Position numbers and translations under genes: made by a program
Assembly: GCA_002633005.1 (NCBI GenBank)
Contig: NMRA01000443.1
Span: 210,361-274,360, forward strand
Length of the DNA stretch: 64,000 bases
Direction: 5' to 3'
Origin: Phoronis australis
Taxonomy: Eukaryota; Phoronida; Phoronidae
Shown here: one piece after another, positions 41,501 to 49,826 of the stretch
How the letters are laid out: every line of letters starts with the position of its first letter
Position numbering within the stretch: position 1 is the stretch's first letter
Notes under the pieces: generated by a model
The model's database searches: none
The model's input: the letters and a program-made list of their open reading frames with translations, nothing else
Told to the model about the DNA's origin: nothing

Positions 41501-44500
41501 CTGTCTTACCTCGTCCGCCACTCCCACCTCCAAACATTTTTGGCTGCAGAGTCGTAGTATTTGTCACCGCGGTTTACAATCACACGAGCCGCCATTGAGG
41601 AAATCCACCACGCTATCCCAGATGCCCCGGCAATGTTGACAATTTACGTTCCTCCGAAACATAAAGAGCAACTTCCGCTTTTCGAGGTGAAAGTCGTCGG
41701 CAACGCGGCATTAAGAAAGAAATTTGCCNAACATATCAGTTTTCAATAGTCGGTTTTAATGATTAGTAAAATAACATCAATTAATTACCTTTGAGTGAAA
41801 CTGCCATTTTTCTTCATAATAGCTTATCATTATACAGAAGTACATTGTAACTGCTATTTTTATCACACCTGCCTGAATCACACTGGATTAGATTTTTTCT
41901 TAGCTACATGGGTGCTTATAAACATAGCTAAGTGTGTGTGTGCGTGCGTGCATGCGTGTGTGAGCATGTGTACCTGTGCGTGTGTGTCACAGCTGAATTA
42001 ACTGATCATCACTTGACTAGCCGTCGACCAAATGAAAACAAGCAATTTCATTTTCCCTGACACTAGATGGCCTTACTAACAACTCCTGAGTACAGATGCA
42101 CGTACCAAGCTGCAGTTCCTGGTTACGATCCTCTTCATCCAAATCTATCAGAAGTGGCTTCTTGTTCTTGCCCATTTTGAACGGCTTGGCACGTGTGCGC
42201 GCCTTGCGAGTGGACAGCAGACGATACATCTCATAGCCCATCAGTAACACACCACCTTTCTCACACCAGGCTTCTGTAACAGACACGATGGAACATGCTG
42301 GCAATGACTACAGGTGAAAGTCAATATCATATGAACAAAGAACACATCAGGTAAACAGTATAGTGGCTTCTTGTAAGTTGTTTTTTTTAACGTTCAGGCG
42401 ACAGTGCAGGGTTTTTAACTGTAATCCATTTTTCAAAAAATACACCGCAGACAAGCAAAATATTTCTGTTGTTTTCTTTAAGATAGCGAGGTGCAGGTTT
42501 TGGGGTAGTGTCGCAACACAGTACCAACTGTGCTTGCTTGGCCCCACAAGGTATTAATCAAAACAAAGAGAAGCTAAAAATACAAATGACAAAAATGATA
42601 TACAATAATTGACTGAAATTTTTACAAAATAATCAGGATGCCATTTTGCTATTTTCGTACTTTGTTTCGAATCGATGATTTTAAAAAGAACCTACATTCA
42701 GCAAGATAGTCATACACAAATTCCAAACAAATTGGTGTTTCCAGCACCAGCTGACCACCGTAAGCTGACAAAACACACCAGAAAAATAAAAATTACAGGA
42801 CAAACAATCGTGACTGACCTATGACCTTGGCCCTCGCAGCTACTGTTTTATGCATGTCGTTGACTACGTGTAACGTGAATTTCCTCGGTAGCACATCCTC
42901 CTCTGATATCCCAGCCACGACTTCTGGTAGAGGGAGCCACATGTTGAACTCGGACACCCAGTTCTGAAGTGTGTTGATTGGCACAATGATAAGAATCTTT
43001 TTCATGTCTGTGCAGCGCAGCAGAACATCGACAAATCCTACTACCTGGATAGTCTTTCCGAGACCCATGCTGTGAGCGAGGATACACCCAAAGCCAGGAC
43101 TAGAATGCAGCCGTGACAACGACTCGACTAGATTATCGTAGAGAAACCGGATACCACCAATCTACAAAGATCAAAATATTTAATCGCACAGAAACTAATA
43201 CATGATTATTAGCTTGTTAACTTCATATTGATCCATGAAGACTTATGAATCTCAAATAGGAGTACAACAAAAACCAATTCCACATAGAAAAAACTAGCAA
43301 TGAATTTTGAACATTTTAAGCACTTGGCACCAAACATATTTACTTTTGGCGTACCACATACTGAGTATCACTTATTTTCAATAACAATTACGTTGATTTC
43401 TACCATGCAAAGATGATGTTCTTTTTTATTTTTAAGCCAAATACGCTACGTGATCAAATAAGATTGTAAAACACGAACATAAATATACCTGGTGCGGTTT
43501 GACTGTGTACGCCACTTGGGGAGCTAGGAAAAGGTCAGGCTCATCATCAGGATGACCTACGTTGACTAGAACTTGGCCGTTTTCGTTCTTCTTATTTAGC
43601 ATGTCATTTACGTGACTACCACTGTTTTCATCATCGCTTGAATCCTGCTTGGTGTCTTCATCTGAACTGAGTACGACCACGTCTAAAGTGAGAATGTCAA
43701 ATCACTGAATTCATGTTCCACATAATTACAAATAGAATTTTCAATTAGATCACACAATGAACAGTTCAAAGCTTGGTAGATTTGCGTATAGTACAAGACA
43801 AAAGTAATCAATAGGCCAAGATAGGATACAAGACAAAAGTAATCAATAGGCCAAGATAGGATACAAGACAAAAGTAATCAAACAAAATACCGTTTCCCTA
43901 CGACTAATTCTACTTAAAACAAAAATGACTAACATGACTAGTAATGACTATTATGACAACAACTTTCTAATTACAGGAAGATTAAGTGTGGCTGTTAATT
44001 CCCATTTCTCCGTCATAAGAGAAGACTACTTTGCCAATGAATTCGGCTTCCATCCACCATCTTGATGGGTAGGTCACATTGTCTAAATACTTTTAAAGTA
44101 CACTGCAGACTGACACAAAAAATGACATTGAGAGTATAATTCAGATAGATGTTTGAAGTTAGCAAATCAGTCTCCAAGTCGCAGGCTCCAAGTTTTGATA
44201 ATAATAATTACCTCTCTTTGTAGAAACCACAACCACACAGTCACTATCTTGGTCATCTGAAAAACAGAATAATGTGTAACTCAATAGCCTTCTGCAGACA
44301 AAAGCACGATTGAATCTATCAACTTTCTCCAGTCTCATAGAACACTAAAGCTGTAAATAAAGTATATTTTGAGAAAAAGATAATTTGGCGATTATTTTGG
44401 TGACAAATAAGACAACACTTAGCGGTGTCTTTTGGTTCTAATGACTTGGGTAATAAGTAGTGAGGTAACGAACTTCTGTTAATTAATGAAACACTATTAG

Positions 44501-47500
44501 CACAGTTTTGAGGGAGTTTAGTGGTATCATTAAGAGAAAACTTTAAAAACAGTGTTAACAACATTTGAACATGACACACGAGCCATCGTTTCAAAGATTT
44601 TAAACAAATAGTGTACTATTAACTGTTACTGTACGAATGAACTGAGTTTTCAGCTAGAAAACGAAATACTTGATCTCAGTGAAAGCGTGTACCAGGTAGA
44701 GCAGTAAACGTGAATCTGTGTTAAGACCAAGCTGTAATAACAACCAGTCTTATAATGTTCAAAGGGTTGCGAACGTGAGAAGTAATAGAATACAGAAACA
44801 GGCTTACGAAATAAAGAACTGTGTTAACATGACCAATACCATTATGGTGGTAATCAATACTTACTAATCATTGCAATCATTTTCATTATTGTAGTTATAA
44901 CATATCCATGTGGTTAATGTAAATACTTAAAGACTGGGATGATTTTTTCACGAGAGACTCTAAAGTTGGGAGAGATCTAGTTTTCAGTCAGATAAATAAA
45001 CAACTTTTGTACAGAGTCTGTGTCATGAAAAGTAATGGAAGACCAATTGTGGAACAAATTCTCCACTTCGGAACAGTAAAAATTAACCATTTTGTTCAAG
45101 ATCGAGGCTTGTACAAAATTTTAGAAACGGGCAATATTGGACATCCCAAATTAAAGAATTACGATCTACAACAAAGCAACATTCGCCTCAATGCATGAAG
45201 TATGAAAATGTTGCATCACTGGCTAATTTTCTGATGATTTCATGAATTACTGAGACTTCAGACTCTTTTGATACAAAACGATGATTGAAAAACAAGATCA
45301 AAATATGACCATAATTGCACAATGCCCCAACCTTCAGAATCACGAAAATTCAATTTCAGCTTAAATTTCTAAGTTCCAAATATGATGGAGAATGTTTATT
45401 GTTATTATCAGTTCAATGGCAGCCTTACCATCCAGTAGTGACTTGAGATGTGAATGTTTCTCCTCAGCCTCTTGCTGTGCTATCATATTCTTCTTGAACT
45501 CACTGATCCGCTTCTTGCGCTCCAGCTCCTCCTGTTGAGCAGTTAAGGTATTCTGTTCCAGGTCTTTGTCAGCCAGGATTTTCCTTCAGGATGAACAAAA
45601 CAGAGTTGTTTATTAATATCAGTAGCCAAGTGGCAGATACACAAATGGACATTGGCCTTATTTGGGAGCTTCGAACAGCATGCACAGGCACTCCAGAGCA
45701 GAGATTTTTGAAGGAAATTTGCCTCTTTAAGGTTATGCAGGACCATATTGACAAGTCTTTGCAGTTAATCAAATATACAACTATAGAATTTATCCCAAGA
45801 AAAGAATATTTTCCGAAAATAAGGCGTGTAGAATTCTTGGACTGTATACTAATCTGACATGGATCGGATCACGTGACGACGTCTTTTTAGTAAAATTCAT
45901 TAAATTAAAAAGAAAGATACAGTAATTGCACCAATCAACATTACCAAATTCCATTTGATTCAAATGTTCAAGAAGAAATTTCAAAAAAAAATGTTTCAAA
46001 TTAACCATTTCATTTTCGTTTTATTCATTTTTCAATTTTCCATAAAAATCATCCAGTCTTATTTTTGCTAGACCTTCGTGTAAAAACAATTCCTAATAGC
46101 CTTATAGGAAACAGTGCATAAAACACAGCTTCTGAAAATTTCGTACAATTCCAATCAGCCACATATAAGATGTGATGTGCCAAAGAAAGTCGAATTTGAA
46201 CATTTTATTAATGTCCCACATAATCTTAAAGTGGGAAGCGACTTGTACCACACTGTCACCTTGTCACCTTTTCTTCGCTATTTTGTAGAGTTACAGGAGC
46301 ATACACAGATAATGATACACAGCCGCAGCCATCTATATTACACATGAACGACATAATATTCAAGGAAACATCATCTCCACACATCTGTAGTTAGGACGCA
46401 ACGACAGCACTCCTGACTCCTTCCAACAACTCATTGTGCAGACGACATTATCCAAAAGTTGTCAATGGAAAGGACGAGCCTGTAGGTGAATCGTTGGGTT
46501 AACTTGGGAACGGGCAGATGATTAGTCGGGTTACTATCTAGGGAGGGGTAGATGATTAGTTGGGTTACTATCTAGGGAGGGGCAGATGATTAGTTGAGTT
46601 ACTATCTAGAGAGGGGCAGATGATTAGTTGGGTTACTATCTAGGAAGGGGCAAATGATTAGTTGGGTTACTATCTAGGGCGGGGCAGATGATTAGTTGAG
46701 TTACTATCTAGAGAGGGGCAGATGATTAGTTGGGTTACTATCTAGGGAGGGGTAGATGATTAGTTGAGTTACTATCTAGAGAGGACAGATGATTAGTTGG
46801 GTTACTATCTAGAGAGGGGCAGATGATTAGTTGGGTTACTATCTAGAGAGGGGCAGATGATTAGTTGTGTTACTATATGGGGAGGGGCAGATGATTAGTT
46901 GGGTTACTATCTAGAGAGGGGCAGATGATTAGTTGAGTTACTATCTAGGGAGGGGCAGATGATTAGTTGAGTTACTATCTATGGAGGGGCAGATGATTAG
47001 TTGAGTTACTATCCAGAGAGGGGCAGATGATTAGTTGGGTTACTATCTAGAAAGAGGCAGATGATTAGTTGGGTTACTATATGGGGAGGGGCAGGTACAT
47101 GTAGACTCTGAGGTGATTCTACGAGTTCATAAGAACCTGACCATCCCAACGAAGCAAATGGAGATCAGGGTAAATAATGTTATCTGTTGCAAGACAAATG
47201 TACTGTAATTCAGGCAAGAAAAGAGTGACATGAGACAGCTGTCAGTCATACTGTAACACACTTCCTTAACAAATGTTGTCAACTTCAATCTCAACTGTAC
47301 ATACAACATGTGTAGATACATAACCTCAACACATCAATAAGCCACATATTCAGAGCAGTCTGGCTATAAAATGTGGTCTACATTTTTGAGAACCCATCAA
47401 ATAACAGTAGAACAGAAACTCACAGCTAATTATACATTTCACCTCACCACAACACTACTATGGCTCAGATATAGTTGGACAAGAACAAATTCAACCTAAC

Positions 47501-49826
47501 GAGATGGTGAATGATGACAATTATATTCCGGAATAATAGCAAAATGCATCAGCGTCCCGTCCTTGTCAATAGTATATGGCTCTCCAAAGGTTTTCTAGTT
47601 TATTTAAACTACTGGTCATCACAACTATATCAATTTCTCAAAGCATATGGACTGGTATGAAAATTTGACAAGAGTGGTTTCACTTGAACACATGACAACA
47701 CAGCAAACTCACAAAGTTAGCAAAAATTATATAAATGAGCTTATAACCTTGACAACACCTGCTTCATACCACCTTTCAAGTGACTGCCATAATTCCAAGC
47801 ACACACTCAATCATTTTTTTTCATGCGACCTGAGAAACAGCCTTTAAACTTCAGGATTTCCTGGTTCAATCCGACTTGGATTCACTCTAACAATAATTAG
47901 TACATGACCTTCTGTTTACAATCAGAACAGTTTTCTGGCATCTAGTTGCATTCGATATATAACAAAACACCAATAGAAATGAAAAATCGTTTAAAATAAG
48001 GTAAAACAGAGCGTTAGCTTGAGGTACAAACAACATCAACAGCAAAATTTAAGAATAATTCTGTTGCTTGTTAGGTCAATACAAACACCTTTCAAAAACA
48101 TGACCCATGCTATATATTTAGATGTGGCAAAACATCGACTACAACACTCTTGACTGCCTATGTGTTGTCAGATAAACCAACGGAGAGAAAAATTGGTCCA
48201 TCTTGTAAGTTTTTTGGTAAGTATGCAGTAAACTTTAAGTTGTTGAGCCTGCATTTGTCAAACAAGACTGCTAAAATTCAAATTAAATAGAATTTTTAGC
48301 AGTTAATACATCAAAACAAATTATGATATGATCTTTAATCCAGGTGTAATAAGTTGTTAAAACCACGTCAATGCATTCCCTCACAAGCTCCCAGGAAAAA
48401 TCTGGTTTACAATTATTGTTACAAAATGTAAGAAAATGCAGCTTCACAATTTCATGGCTCTGGATCGCAGAACATTAAAATAAGTTGGTTTAATTTGAAT
48501 TTTTCAATGTTATTGGCCAAACTCTGGTCCACCAAATTTAAAGGAACTCACAACAATGCAAGATATGCAGGTATAAAACCATAACTTGAATACTGAGTAG
48601 GAATGTATCCAAGGACGTACCTGATGTTTTCCAAGCACGTACCTGATATTTTTCCAAGGACATACCTGATGTTTTTCCAAGCTCGTACCTGACGTTTTTC
48701 CAAGGACGTACCCGATGTTTTTCCAAGGACATACACGATGTTTTTCCAAGGACGTACCTGATGTTTTTCCAAGCACGTACCTGACGTTTTTCCAATGGCG
48801 TACCTGACGTTTTTCCAAGGACGTACCTGATGTTTTTCGAAGGACGTACCTGATGTTTCTTCGCTCAAATGAACGTTTTGATTTCTTCTTCTTTTTCTGC
48901 CTCCCATCCTTCACAGACTTCTTACGCTTTCCTGATTTAATCTGGTCCCCAGCAGGGTCAGTAGCCCCAGACCTATAAAGCCCAGTGAAAAACTACGTTT
49001 AAGAGACAAAACAGAATGATCAAGGAAGACATTTTGTTGTATTAAGCATATTCATTATCGCATCGAACATTATGAGTTTCTTGATATTCGACTTTTATGA
49101 TACAAATCTTAAGACAAACACTGTATTTTGATTAAACATATAATGCCTAAAAGAAATTATCATGTTAGCGAAGGGATATCATTGTTCAGCCATAACTGTA
49201 CTTTCCTTTTTTCCACAAATTTAACAGTATTCACACTATGAGGTATGTAACCCAATCACACTATAAGGTATGTAACCCAATCAATAACAGATTCCTGTAA
49301 AAGCCACACTTTCTATTCCCAGAAGTACTCAGTTGAATTCCATATTTGGTTAAATTCATAGACTCATGATTGTATCAACAAGAAAACCACAAGTTCTGCA
49401 ACACTGGCAAATTACACAACCACCCGAGATAAAACAATGAACTGTATAATTATCACTTACGTTTGACTGGTGCTGACACCTGGATCATTACACCGTTCAT
49501 CATCACCGTCTTCATTATCAACTGACTCGATATCACTCTCACTGCCAGAGTCATAATCTGACGGAGGTCTGTCATTGGCCAATTCATCCAAGGCGCCATC
49601 TTCTTCTTCACCCACATCCTGACTCGACAATGACACGTTATCCATGTCAGTTGTGCACGTTGTGGAGTAAGCATCGAAACTTGCACTAGAAGCGGAGTGG
49701 GCAAGACCGCCCCCTGGAGGCAGAAAATCTGAGCTGGAGCCGCGCGACATGTCCTCATCAGGATTATACAATGAATCTTGAGGGAACATCATCTTTGCAA
49801 GTTCTGCTAAGCTTTCAATCCATAAC
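28578..49826 (-). CDS. RAD54L2: RAD54L2/ARIP4-like SNF2 chromatin-remodelling ATPase
   Basis: Nuclear DNA-dependent ATPase of the Rad54/ATRX branch of SNF2. The vertebrate orthologue binds androgen receptor and other regulators. 21 exons, each with GT-AG borders and agreeing phases, splice into one open frame of 1433 codons (1422 from ATG 49792; human about 1467). Counting from that ATG: acidic Ser-rich N-terminus (1-220), 'RRNIRKIL' element (~148), SMGLGKT Walker A (314-320), DEGH box (470-473), LTGYPLQNN motif III, VLVFSQS motif IV (~724), RLDGST (~764), LLSTRAG motif V (~794), RVYRYGQ motif VI (829-835), and the family-specific C-terminus ([31 protein letters not shown]). Two LxxLL motifs are seen (LKSLL, LHSLL), of the kind that bind nuclear receptors. 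All ATPase motifs are intact. The true start may be in an exon further right. Confidence 0.95.
29343..29446 (-). repeat. 15-bp coding repeat (LPQQQ)6
   Basis: Six nearly identical copies of CTGTTGCTGTGGTAA (+ strand) inside the last RAD54L2 exon. Near-identity of units, including synonymous positions, suggests a recent and probably polymorphic expansion. Confidence 0.93.
30728..30860 (-). mobile_element. SINE-like fragment
   Basis: On the - strand it has a B-box-like TGTTCAATCCCTGG followed by TGTGCCATTGGGCAGGCCACTT, a tail resembling the 'TTGGGCAAGGCACTT' segment of many tRNA-derived invertebrate SINEs. No tRNA-like A box is certain. Lies in the RAD54L2 intron between exons 20 and 21. Confidence 0.5.
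30921..31139 (-). CDS. RAD54L2: RAD54L2 exon 20 (IVLPG ... GRIFAVRK)
   Basis: 72 codons plus split codons. [40 protein letters not shown], matching the human IVIPG ... GTYIRTSDGRIFAVR domain. Acceptor gccactacag, donor GTGAGG. Confidence 0.93.
31524..31654 (-). CDS. RAD54L2: RAD54L2 exon 19
   Basis: 43 codons plus split codons. Ser/Pro-rich, with STPIPQP, then [12 protein letters not shown], matching the human GVFVQKIVTTTD block. Acceptor acatttccag, donor GTATGA. Confidence 0.92.
32281..32486 (-). CDS. RAD54L2: RAD54L2 exon 18 (post-helicase conserved block)
   Basis: 68 codons plus split codon. [20 protein letters not shown] and [10 protein letters not shown] match human. A PPPPPP run follows. 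The donor GTTTGT after 32281 was chosen because it gives the phase exon 19 needs. Confidence 0.92.
32858..32959 (-). CDS. RAD54L2: RAD54L2 exon 17
   Basis: 34 codons, phase 0 at both ends. [18 protein letters not shown], then [10 protein letters not shown], continuing into EPFTHESLL. Corresponds to the variable segment before the conserved ITKEPFEHESLL of human. Confidence 0.9.
33498..33593. repeat. 32-bp tandem repeat, three copies
   Basis: AAATGATGCATCACATTGG plus ACCAATCAGATC, three contiguous copies in the intron between exons 16 and 17 of RAD54L2. Confidence 0.9.
33968..34041 (-). CDS. RAD54L2: RAD54L2 exon 16
   Basis: 24 codons. [20 protein letters not shown] matches human RVVDDLNPMLNFTRKEVENL. 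Acceptor ctgttgcag, donor GTTTGT. Confidence 0.94.
34891..35272 (-). repeat. 38-bp minisatellite built on the exon 15 splice donor
   Basis: Ten units counting the native junction. Read on the - strand each contains ATGTCTG followed by GTACGT or a near variant, copying the last 8 bases of exon 15 and its donor. The native site is CTG|GTATGT at 35262/35261. Units are 80-95% alike. Confidence 0.93.
35262..35467 (-). CDS. RAD54L2: RAD54L2 exon 15 (motifs V and VI)
   Basis: 68 codons. [28 protein letters not shown] (arginine finger motif), [14 protein letters not shown]. The acceptor 'gccattctag' ends at 35468; a second possible acceptor at 35497 would break the STRAG motif. The donor is the first of a tandem array of copied donors. 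Confidence 0.96.
36077..36602 (-). repeat. 24-bp minisatellite, ~22 units, after exon 14
   Basis: Unit (+) ACTGCTGAGCCTTTAACAGC plus AGAT. It starts about 25 bases inside the intron. On the - strand it is open in the frame of exon 14 and encodes an 8-residue repeat of the type KGSAVSAV up to a stop at 36067. Confidence 0.95.
36626..36725 (-). CDS. RAD54L2: RAD54L2 exon 14 (RLDGST, LFLLSTR)
   Basis: 32 codons plus split codons. [20 protein letters not shown] and CLFLLSTR match human closely. The donor GTGCGT at 36625 is followed within 25 bases by a 24-bp minisatellite that is open in this exon's frame. Confidence 0.95.
37441..37536. repeat. 32-bp tandem repeat, three copies
   Basis: AAAGTTCCACACAGTGCTAA plus CTAGGTCAAGTC, in the intron between exons 13 and 14 of RAD54L2. 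Confidence 0.9.
37736..37839 (-). CDS. RAD54L2: RAD54L2 exon 13 (motif IV end)
   Basis: 34 codons plus split codons. [14 protein letters not shown] completes motif IV. A variable stretch follows, shorter than in human. Ends KTYYR. Acceptor tggtttcag, donor GTAAGT. Confidence 0.92.
38208..38326 (-). CDS. RAD54L2: RAD54L2 exon 12 (start of second RecA lobe)
   Basis: 39 codons. [14 protein letters not shown] matches ENSPKMVLLFHLIE of human. The exon ends inside motif IV (KVLVFSQ). Acceptor atgtttcag, donor GTATTG. Confidence 0.94.
38790..38990 (+). repeat. Dispersed repeat shared with 51060-51235
   Basis: Common blocks: GATGAGTWAAMRAAAAAAC, TCAGGTGGATT, CAAGTATGCTTTTCTGGCC and a closing GACAGC/CAACAGC. 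Non-coding. Confidence 0.6.
39038..39226 (-). CDS. RAD54L2: RAD54L2 exon 11 (IWNHPD)
   Basis: 63 codons. Begins [13 protein letters not shown], the SNF2 hallmark after the first RecA lobe, then a variable lysine-rich linker (KKKKKK). Ends AIKYDW. Phase 0 at both ends. Confidence 0.94.
39675..39849 (-). CDS. RAD54L2: RAD54L2 exon 10
   Basis: 58 codons. [20 protein letters not shown] and [11 protein letters not shown] match the human LPAKEENVILVRLS and NPLKAFCVCCK. The acceptor is the 'ttctatag' ending at 39850, chosen because it restores QRR across the junction. Confidence 0.94.
40133..40360 (-). CDS. RAD54L2: RAD54L2 exon 9 (motif III)
   Basis: 75 codons plus split codons. [13 protein letters not shown] (motif III), [27 protein letters not shown], and [12 protein letters not shown] with an LxxLL motif conserved in human ARIP4. 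Confidence 0.96.
40788..40902 (-). CDS. RAD54L2: RAD54L2 exon 8 (DEGH box)
   Basis: 37 codons plus split codons. [16 protein letters not shown] carries the Walker B/motif II DEGH used by this branch in place of DEAH. The acceptor after 'gccatcccag' is supported by phase and by equal spacing with the human protein. Confidence 0.95.
40987..41340 (+). repeat. Duplicated intron block, copy 1
   Basis: Matches 41730-42079 at about 93-95% by eye, both inside the intron between exons 7 and 8. The second copy starts right after an N. Most likely two alleles or unmerged contig ends placed side by side. Confidence 0.9.
41510..41595 (-). other. Possible orphan first exon in a GC-rich insert
   Basis: ATG at 41595 opens [19 protein letters not shown] and further codons, 28 in all, ending at a good donor (ACGAG|GTAAGA). 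The 390-base segment 41341-41728 is richer in G+C and CpG than its surroundings and abuts the N. It may be the 5' end of another gene placed here by misassembly. On + the same DNA is open with [17 protein letters not shown]. Neither is recognised. Confidence 0.25.
41730..42079 (+). repeat. Duplicated intron block, copy 2
   Basis: Partner of 40987-41340. It runs directly into exon 7, so this copy is in the true intron context. Contains a (GT)n stretch that differs in length between the copies. Confidence 0.9.
42106..42273 (-). CDS. RAD54L2: RAD54L2 exon 7 ([14 protein letters not shown])
   Basis: 55 codons plus split codons. [18 protein letters not shown], a basic stretch, then [13 protein letters not shown], all diagnostic of ARIP4. 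Acceptor tctgttacag, donor GTACGT. Its downstream intron contains an assembly join and a duplicated block. Confidence 0.96.
42819..43161 (-). CDS. RAD54L2: RAD54L2 exon 6 (Walker A)
   Basis: 114 codons. [30 protein letters not shown] (ATP-binding motif I), [18 protein letters not shown] (motif Ia). This is the most conserved stretch of the gene and the main basis for the orthology call. Confidence 0.97.
43489..43682 (-). CDS. RAD54L2: RAD54L2 exon 5 (HVND motif to PHQ)
   Basis: 64 codons. [10 protein letters not shown], then [30 protein letters not shown], the conserved approach to the ATPase domain in ARIP4/ATRX proteins. Acceptor tcactttag, donor GTATAT. Confidence 0.94.
43793..43880. repeat. 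35-bp tandem repeat, 2.5 copies
   Basis: AAAAGTAATCAATAGGCCAA plus GATAGGATACAAGAC, about 110 bases upstream of the acceptor of exon 5. Confidence 0.9.
44212..44256 (-). CDS. RAD54L2: RAD54L2 exon 4 (45-bp micro-exon)
   Basis: Encodes [16 protein letters not shown] with its split codons. Its length is a multiple of three, so skipping it would keep the frame. Acceptor gtttttcag, donor GTAATT. The sequence resembles the acidic [10 protein letters not shown] stretch of the next exon and could be an old duplication. Confidence 0.85.
45429..45583 (-). CDS. RAD54L2: RAD54L2 exon 3 ([10 protein letters not shown] helix)
   Basis: 51 codons plus split codons. [10 protein letters not shown] continues the RRNIR element, and [10 protein letters not shown] matches the human protein's QQEELERRKR. 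Contains LKSLL, an LxxLL motif. Charged and helical in composition. Acceptor catcctgaag, donor GTAAGG. Confidence 0.92.
46512..47095. repeat. 34-bp minisatellite, ~17 units
   Basis: Unit GGGCAGATGATTAGTTGGGT plus TACTATCTAGGGAG. Lies in the intron between exons 2 and 3 of RAD54L2, far from either splice site. No splice-site motif is repeated in it. Confidence 0.95.
48599..48850 (-). repeat. 23-bp minisatellite built on the exon 2 splice donor
   Basis: Eleven units counting the native one. Read on - each carries (A)ACATCAG|GTACGTCC or a close variant. Exon-end equivalents are at 48827, 48804, 48781, 48758, 48735, 48712, 48689, 48666, 48643 and 48621, after the native 48850. The frame stays open through all of them. 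Confidence 0.95.
48850..48972 (-). CDS. RAD54L2: RAD54L2 exon 2 (basic segment, RRNIR)
   Basis: 40 codons plus split codons. Lys-rich ([19 protein letters not shown]), probably a nuclear localisation signal, ending ERRNIR, which matches the conserved RRNIRKLL element of ARIP4. The donor GTACGT at 48849 is the first member of a tandem array of copied donors (48610-48850). Confidence 0.92.
49461..49826 (-). CDS. RAD54L2: RAD54L2 exon 1 of those found (acidic N-terminus)
   Basis: 121 codons plus split codons. The frame enters as [19 protein letters not shown]; the first ATG is at 49792-49790. An acceptor (tgtcctttag) precedes 49826, so either an upstream coding exon exists or translation starts at that ATG. 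The rest is acidic and serine-rich ([20 protein letters not shown]), as in the vertebrate protein. Confidence 0.85.

Noticed and set aside
47855-47870. GGTTCAATCC resembling a tRNA B box
   Set aside because: No A box at the right distance, no acceptor stem, no cloverleaf.
49453-49758. Second - strand frame over RAD54L2 exon 1
   Set aside because: Shadow frame of the true coding exon, which matches the acidic N-terminus and joins exon 2 in phase.
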